DNA from: Acetobacteraceae bacterium
GTDB lineage: Bacteria > Pseudomonadota > Alphaproteobacteria > Acetobacterales > Acetobacteraceae
Assembly (NCBI GenBank): GCA_027323595.1
Contig: DAHWBL010000160.1
Span: 1-9,657, forward strand
Direction of reading: 5' to 3'
Length of the DNA: 9,657 nt
The translations under genes and the position numbers were made by a program. Each line of letters opens with the position of its first letter. The first letter of the stretch is position 1. Below, in pieces: positions 6,204 through 9,657 of the stretch. The notes below the pieces were generated by a model that saw nothing but the letters and a program-made list of their open reading frames with translations, made no database searches and was not told the DNA's origin.

Positions 6204-6227
6204 CCGGTCGGCGCGGCCCGGTCGGCG
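6204..6227. repeat. Short direct repeat in the GMC leader
   Basis: CCGGTCGGCG occurs at 6204-6213 and again at 6218-6227, a 14-bp period. In GC-rich DNA this may be chance; no function is assigned. Confidence 0.4.
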
Positions 6228-6249
6228 GGCGCGTTGTCACCGAATCGGG

Positions 6250-6276
6250 CCTCGCCGCCGCCCCGACCCGGCGAGG
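6250..6276 (+). other. Hairpin in the probable 5' leader of the GMC gene
   Basis: CCTCGCCG (6250-6257) and CGGCGAGG (6269-6276) are perfect 8-bp inverted repeats with an 11-nt loop, ending 72 nt before the GMC start codon. In RNA the stem would be very stable. There is no T-run after it, so it may affect leader structure or message stability. No known riboswitch is recognised. Confidence 0.4.
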
Positions 6277-6348
6277 TCGGCCGCCAGCTTGTCTGTCGAG
6301 GTGAAAATATCGCAACATCATAAGCTCAACCATTGTCGGAATCGCACC

Positions 6349-8007
6349 ATGGCAGGCCCAGCACAGCACAGCGCCACCGGTCACGCCAGCGCCGGGAGCT
6401 ATGATTACGTCATCGTCGGCGCCGGTTCCGCCGGCTGCACCCTGGCCGCGCGGCTGACCGAGGACCCGGGCGTGAGCGTGCTGCTGCTGGAGGCCGGCGG
6501 GGCGGACCGCAACCCGTGGCTGGCCATCCCGCTCGCCTGGGGCCGGGTGCTGGCCAAGCGGATGGATGACTGGATGTATTTCGCCGAGCCCGAGGAGCGC
6601 ATGGGCGGGCGGGCGATCGAATGCGCGCGCGGCAAGGTGCTGGGCGGCTCATCCTCGATCAACGCGATGGTCTATGTGCGCGGCCATCGGCTGGATTATG
6701 AGCGCTGGGCCGCGGGCGGGCTCACCGGCTGGTCGTTCGACGAGGTGCTGCCCTATTTCCGGCGCTCGGAATCCTGGGAGGGCGGCGCGGATGCCTGGCG
6801 CGGCGGCGACGGGCCGCTCACCGTCACCACCTCGCGCTACGACGACCCGCTGGTCGAGGCCTATATCGATGCCGGCATCGACGCGGGGCATCCGCGCACC
6901 GCCGATTACAACGGCGCCGAGCAGCATGGTTTCGCCCGCGCGCAATCCACCATCCGCGACGGGCGGCGGTGCAGCGCCGCGCGCGCCTATCTGGCGCCGG
7001 CGCGGCGGCGGCCCAACCTGCATGTCGCGCTGCACGCGCTGGCGCGGCGGGTGCGCATGGACGGCACCCGCGCGGTGGGGGTGGAGTTCGACCGTCGCGG
7101 CACCGCCGCCTTCGCCGAGGCGCGGCGCGAGGTGATCCTGTGCGGCGGGGTGATCAACTCGCCGCAGTTGCTGATGCTGTCGGGCATCGGCGACCCCGAG
7201 GAGCTCGCCCGCCACGACATCGCGCCGCTGGTCGGGCTGCCGGGCGTGGGGCGCAACCTGCAGGACCATGTCTCGGTCGGGCTGGGCTATCGGCGGGCCG
7301 GGCCCGGACCGTTCCAGGCGGCGATGCGGCTGGACCGGATCGTGCCGTCGCTGGCGCAGGCCTATCTGTTCGGCACCGGCTTTGCGACCGGCCTGCCGCA
7401 CGGGCTGATGGCGTTTCTCAAGACCGACGCGGCCGAGCCGATGCCAGATGTGCAGATCCTGTTTCATGGCGCGCCGGGCGATGCGAATTTCTGGCTGCCG
7501 CCGTTCCGGCCCGCCTTCGCCGACGGGTTCGGCTCGCGCGTGGTGCTGCTGCGCCCGCAAAGCCGCGGACGGGTGCGCCTGCGCTCCGCCGACCCCGCCG
7601 CCGCACCCGAAATCCGGCAGAACTTCATGGCCGAGGAGGCGGACTGGCGGGTGCTGCGCGCCGGCGTGCGCATGGTGCGCGAGATCGGCCGGCAGAAGCC
7701 GCTCGCCCGCTTCATCGACCGCGAGCTGACACTGGCCGAGGATGCCTCCGACACCGCGATCGACGCGCTGATCCGTGCCGGCTCGGCCACCGCGCACCAT
7801 CCGCTGGGCACCTGCAAGATGGGCCCCGACGACGATCCGATGGCGGTGGTGGACCCGCAATTGCGGGTGCGCGGCACCACCGCGCTGCGGGTGGTGGACG
7901 GCGCGGTGATGCCCGATCTCGTCGGCGGCAACATCAATGCGCCGATCATCATGATCGCCGAGCGTGCCGCCGATCTGATCCGCGGCCGCGCGCCGCTGGT
8001 GGCATGA
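6349..8007 (+). CDS. GMC-family FAD-dependent oxidoreductase (choline/alcohol dehydrogenase type)
   Basis: A 552-aa flavoenzyme that would oxidise an alcohol to an aldehyde or ketone. The N-terminal FAD-binding Rossmann motif is VIVGAGSAG (21-29), with LLLEAG (46-51) ending the second strand. GMC signature 1 lies around GKVLGGSSSINAMVYVRG (95-112) and signature 2 around GGVINSPQLLMLSGIG (266-281). The C-terminal catalytic pair is His484 in TAHHPLGTCKMG and Asn528 in GGNINAPIIMIAE. Their 44-residue spacing equals the His/Asn pair of choline oxidase. Length and layout match the BetA/AlkJ-like branch. There is no signal peptide, so it is cytoplasmic or membrane-associated. I chose ATG 6349, because upstream in-frame starts are TTG codons in the leader. 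Its stop overlaps the start of the binding-protein gene in ATGA, so the two are translationally coupled. It is divergent from the MarR gene, a likely controller. The substrate is unknown. Confidence 0.94.
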   Translation: MAGPAQHSATGHASAGSYDYVIVGAGSAGCTLAARLTEDPGVSVLLLEAGGADRNPWLAIPLAWGRVLAKRMDDWMYFAEPEERMGGRAIECARGKVLGGSSSINAMVYVRGHRLDYERWAAGGLTGWSFDEVLPYFRRSESWEGGADAWRGGDGPLTVTTSRYDDPLVEAYIDAGIDAGHPRTADYNGAEQHGFARAQSTIRDGRRCSAARAYLAPARRRPNLHVALHALARRVRMDGTRAVGVEFDRRGTAAFAEARREVILCGGVINSPQLLMLSGIGDPEELARHDIAPLVGLPGVGRNLQDHVSVGLGYRRAGPGPFQAAMRLDRIVPSLAQAYLFGTGFATGLPHGLMAFLKTDAAEPMPDVQILFHGAPGDANFWLPPFRPAFADGFGSRVVLLRPQSRGRVRLRSADPAAAPEIRQNFMAEEADWRVLRAGVRMVREIGRQKPLARFIDRELTLAEDASDTAIDALIRAGSATAHHPLGTCKMGPDDDPMAVVDPQLRVRGTTALRVVDGAVMPDLVGGNINAPIIMIAERAADLIRGRAPLVA

Positions 8008-8912
8008 TGCGCGCCCTGGCGTTCGCGCTCGTGCTGTGCGCCGCGCTGCCGGCGCGCGCGCAGACCCCGCTCACCGTGGGCACCACCGCGGGCAGCGCGA
8101 TGGTGCCGGTGCTGATCGCCGACGCCCAGGGGATTTTCGCCCGCCACGGGCTGGCGGTGAAGCTGGTGCGCATCGCTTTCACCGCGGTGGCGCCACAGGC
8201 TTTGGCCGGCGGCACCATCGACATCGGGGCCGGCACCGCGCCGGTGCTGCTGAACGCGGATGCCGGCGGGCTCGATCTGGTGGCGGTGAGCGGCCTCACC
8301 CGCCAGGTCGCGGCGCGGCCGGTGGCCAGCCTGCTGGTGCGCGAGGGGCTGCACCTGCCCGATCCGGGCGATCTGCGCGGGCACTCGGTGGCGGTGGCCG
8401 GGCTGAACGGCGTGTTCGACGTGCTGCTGCGCGCCTGGCTCGACAAAAACCACGTCGCCGCCAGCGATGTTCGCCTGATCGAGCTGCCGTTCACCCGCAT
8501 GGAGGACGCGCTGCGCACCCGCACGGTGGATGCGGTGGCGGTGGTGGAGCCGTTCCGCAGCCGCATCGTCGCCGCCGGCGCCGGCACCAGGCTCGCGGAT
8601 TTCGTCGCCGAGCTGGCGCCCGACGTGGTGGATGCGTTCTGGATCGCGCGCGGTGACTGGGCGGGCGCGCACGCCGACGCGCTGGCCCGCTTCCGCGCCG
8701 CGCTGGCCGAGGCGATCGAGGTCACCCTCAACGACCGGCCGGCCGCCGAGGCGGTGGAAAAATCCGCCTTCGGCGCGGTGGGCGCCGTGGTGCCGACCTA
8801 TTCCACCACGATCACCGCGGCGGACCTCGCCTTCTACGGCAACCTGATGATCCACCAGGGAATGCTGTCCGAGCCCGCCCCGGACTACGCGACGATGGTG
8901 CGCACGCAGTAG
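8004..8912 (+). CDS. Periplasmic ABC substrate-binding protein, NMT1/THI5-like (orphan)
   Basis: A 302-aa exported solute-binding protein of the SsuA/TauA/THI5-like type. Residues 1-19 are a signal peptide with likely cleavage after ARA (before Gln20). The mature part has the usual family layout: PLTVGTTAGSAMVPVLIADAQGIFARHGL (strand, helix, then the phrase about an invader helix and a second strand), QALAGGTIDIG (a gene-family hallmark), DLRGHSVAVAGLNGVFDVLLRAWL, then DAVAVVEPF near the hinge. Such proteins bind organosulfur compounds, pyrimidine precursors, aromatic acids or nitriles. Permease and ATPase genes are missing from the window, so it must use another transporter or act as a sensor or scavenger. 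It starts at ATG 8004, overlapping the GMC stop by 4 bp; ATG 8007 is also possible. Tight coupling to the GMC gene suggests its ligand is the GMC substrate or a precursor. Confidence 0.9.
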   Translation: MMRALAFALVLCAALPARAQTPLTVGTTAGSAMVPVLIADAQGIFARHGLAVKLVRIAFTAVAPQALAGGTIDIGAGTAPVLLNADAGGLDLVAVSGLTRQVAARPVASLLVREGLHLPDPGDLRGHSVAVAGLNGVFDVLLRAWLDKNHVAASDVRLIELPFTRMEDALRTRTVDAVAVVEPFRSRIVAAGAGTRLADFVAELAPDVVDAFWIARGDWAGAHADALARFRAALAEAIEVTLNDRPAAEAVEKSAFGAVGAVVPTYSTTITAADLAFYGNLMIHQGMLSEPAPDYATMVRTQ

Positions 8913-8926
8913 GCCGGCGCGGCTAC
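8909..8926. terminator. Possible shared hairpin between convergent stop codons
   Basis: GTAG (8909-8912) pairs with CTAC (8923-8926), and CC (8914-8915) pairs with GG (8921-8922) with one bulged base. The arms contain both stop codons, of the binding protein (plus) and the VOC protein (minus). The stem is short and without T-tracts; a bidirectional terminator is only a guess. Confidence 0.25.
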
Positions 8927-9498
8927 TCCGCCAGGTGCGCGATGGTCGCCGACCAGTCGCGGCCGGGATCAAGATCGCGCAGTTCGGCGAGAATCTCGGC
9001 CCTGCCCTGCGCCCAGGCGGCGCGCACGCCCGGCGTATCGCCGTCCGCGGGCTGCCAGGAAAGTTCGAGCCGGATGTTGTTCGGGTCGATGACATAGATC
9101 GAGCGCGTGCCGGCGCCGATGTCCACGGGGCCGAGAAAGCCGATGCCGCGCGCGGCCAACGCGCCCATAACCGCCTCCGCGCGTCCGGGCGTGACCACCA
9201 GCGACAGATGCTGCATCGCGCCGCGTGCATTGCGGTCGGCCTCGCCAACCTCGTCGGCCGGCAGCTCGAAAAACGCGAGCAGCGAATCGTTGCCCATGTC
9301 GAGAAAATAATGCCGCAGATTTTCCCACGGCGGATTGCCGCGATTGCCGGGGCCCACCCCCACACCTGGCGGCACGCGCATCGCGTGCACCAGCTTCAGC
9401 CCGACGACATCGATGTAGAAATCGATGGTCCTGGCCATGTCGGTGGTGTTGAGCGCGAGATGATGCACCCCGCGGGTGCCGACCCGTGCGCCGGTCAT
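8923..9498 (-). CDS. VOC (glyoxalase/extradiol dioxygenase-fold) family protein
   Basis: A 191-aa protein with two beta-alpha-beta-beta-beta modules of the vicinal oxygen chelate fold. The first module starts with VHHLALNTTDMARTIDFYIDVVGL (11-34) and has RHYFLDMG (62-69). The second starts with MQHLSLVV (95-102) and ends with YVIDPNNIRLELSW (135-148). His13, His97 and Glu145 are at the positions normally used for the metal, so an active metal enzyme (dioxygenase, isomerase or lyase type) is plausible. A C-terminal extension of about 40 residues follows the fold. I start at ATG 9498 because GGGAGG lies 6 nt upstream and the fold begins directly after. Reading further upstream in this frame would run over the lipoprotein gene. 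It lies 22 bp after the lipoprotein gene on the same strand and ends 10 bp from the binding-protein stop. A role in the neighbouring catabolism is inferred from context. Confidence 0.9.
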   Translation of the reverse strand: MTGARVGTRGVHHLALNTTDMARTIDFYIDVVGLKLVHAMRVPPGVGVGPGNRGNPPWENLRHYFLDMGNDSLLAFFELPADEVGEADRNARGAMQHLSLVVTPGRAEAVMGALAARGIGFLGPVDIGAGTRSIYVIDPNNIRLELSWQPADGDTPGVRAAWAQGRAEILAELRDLDPGRDWSATIAHLAE

Positions 9499-9504
9499 GT
9501 CCGC

Positions 9505-9510
9505 CCTCCC
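9505..9510 (-). promoter_or_regulatory. Ribosome binding site deciding the VOC start
   Basis: On the minus strand GGGAGG lies 6 nt before the ATG at 9498, in the 22-bp gap behind the lipoprotein stop. It argues against the longer upstream reading frame. Confidence 0.72.
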
Positions 9511-9520
9511 GGTTTGCGCG

Positions 9521-9646
9521 TCATAATTGCCGCTTGGTCCAGCGCGCGGTGTCGGAAATATCGCTGCCGATGCCCGCGATGGTGTTGCACGCGGCCAGCC
9601 CGCCCAGGGCAGCAAGACACGCGAGCAGCACCAGGATTTTCGCCAT
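9521..9646 (-). CDS. Small entericidin-like lipoprotein (41 aa)
   Basis: A tiny gene read on the minus strand: MAKILVLLACLAALGGLAAC, then NTIAGIGSDISDTARW and the end TKRQL. Residues 1-19 form a lipoprotein signal peptide with lipobox LAAC, so Cys20 would be lipidated after cleavage. The start of the mature part, CNTIAGIGSDISD, closely resembles entericidin A/B (CNT-RG-GEDI). Entericidins are small membrane lipoproteins of the EcnAB type; in enteric bacteria EcnA and EcnB are described as an antidote/toxin pair. A single copy is seen here, and a toxin role is not implied. GGGGGAA lies 2 nt before the ATG, so the ribosome binding site is slightly close but present. The VOC gene follows after 22 bp and is probably co-transcribed. 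In many alphaproteobacteria such lipoproteins are stress-induced; that regulation is not visible here. Confidence 0.82.
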   Translation of the reverse strand: MAKILVLLACLAALGGLAACNTIAGIGSDISDTARWTKRQL

Positions 9647-9657
9647 CGTTCCCCCAA

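Larger units (their letters stand above)
5920..6348. promoter_or_regulatory. Gene-free divergent control region between MarR and GMC genes
   Basis: About 430 bp without a convincing gene; the short open frames have no ribosome binding sites and no family resemblance. Both flanks are clearly more AT-rich than the rest of the window (about 5930-5980 and 6156-6200), as expected for promoters. Between them lie several inverted repeats (listed separately) that may be operators. I could not assign a good -35/-10 pair to either gene. The region is long for a simple divergon and may also hold a long 5' leader for the GMC mRNA. Confidence 0.6.

Noticed and set aside
6649..7860. 403-aa minus-strand frame antisense to the GMC gene
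   Set aside because: His/Arg/Gln/Pro-rich shadow of the GMC coding frame, with no ribosome binding site or recognisable domain.
7464..9365. Very long minus-strand open frame (633 aa) opposite the GMC and binding-protein genes
   Set aside because: It is Arg/Ala/Gly-rich without family motifs and covers well-supported genes on the other strand. Long antisense frames are expected in such GC-rich coding DNA.
9499..9657. N-terminal extension of the VOC protein to a TTG at the window edge
   Set aside because: The extension overlaps the entericidin-like gene in another frame, and the VOC fold starts right after the ATG at 9498, which has its own GGGAGG.

Overview
This window is strongly GC-rich with densely packed bacterial genes. 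GC-rich codon third positions, a MarR/GMC/FAH gene content and a PEP-CTERM protein suggest a high-GC proteobacterium. An alphaproteobacterium (Rhodospirillales or Acetobacteraceae type) is my best guess, from style alone; there is no rRNA or phylogenetic marker here. I see no mobile element, tRNA, rRNA or CRISPR array.

Layout. (1) 40-561 (+) encodes a small secreted PEP-CTERM protein. It converges on a long minus-strand run, and a perfect 24-bp palindrome (587-610) sits at the junction. (2) The minus-strand run, read from right to left, is: MarR regulator (5473-5919), OmpR/PhoB-type response regulator (4589-5323), FAH-family hydrolase (3623-4519), single-domain cupin (3136-3615), metal-dependent amidohydrolase of the hydroxybenzoate decarboxylase type (2143-3111), and a multi-pass GT-C/ArnT-like glycosyltransferase (579-2108). 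FAH, cupin and amidohydrolase are 7 and 24 bp apart and look like one catabolic operon. The glycosyltransferase follows after 34 bp but has no obvious functional link. (3) 5920-6348 is a gene-free divergent intergenic region of about 430 bp, rich in inverted repeats. (4) On the plus strand a GMC-family FAD oxidoreductase (6349-8007) overlaps by 4 bp the start of a secreted NMT1/THI5-like substrate-binding protein (8004-8912). (5) Converging on these, with only 10 bp between the stop codons, is a minus-strand pair: a 41-aa entericidin-like lipoprotein (9521-9646), easily missed because of its size, and a VOC-fold protein (8923-9498).

How it may work together. The amidohydrolase keeps the metal and catalytic residues of gamma-resorcylate/2,3-dihydroxybenzoate decarboxylases. 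FAH enzymes typically act on ring-cleavage products, cupins and VOC proteins can be ring-cleaving dioxygenases, and MarR regulators often sense aromatic acids. The simplest inference is a peripheral aromatic-acid (or related carboxylated compound) catabolic island, with the GMC enzyme oxidising an alcohol and the binding protein delivering a substrate. The window lacks a ring hydroxylase, a transporter permease/ATPase, a histidine kinase and an exosortase, so each of these functions must come from elsewhere. Substrates are not determinable from sequence alone.
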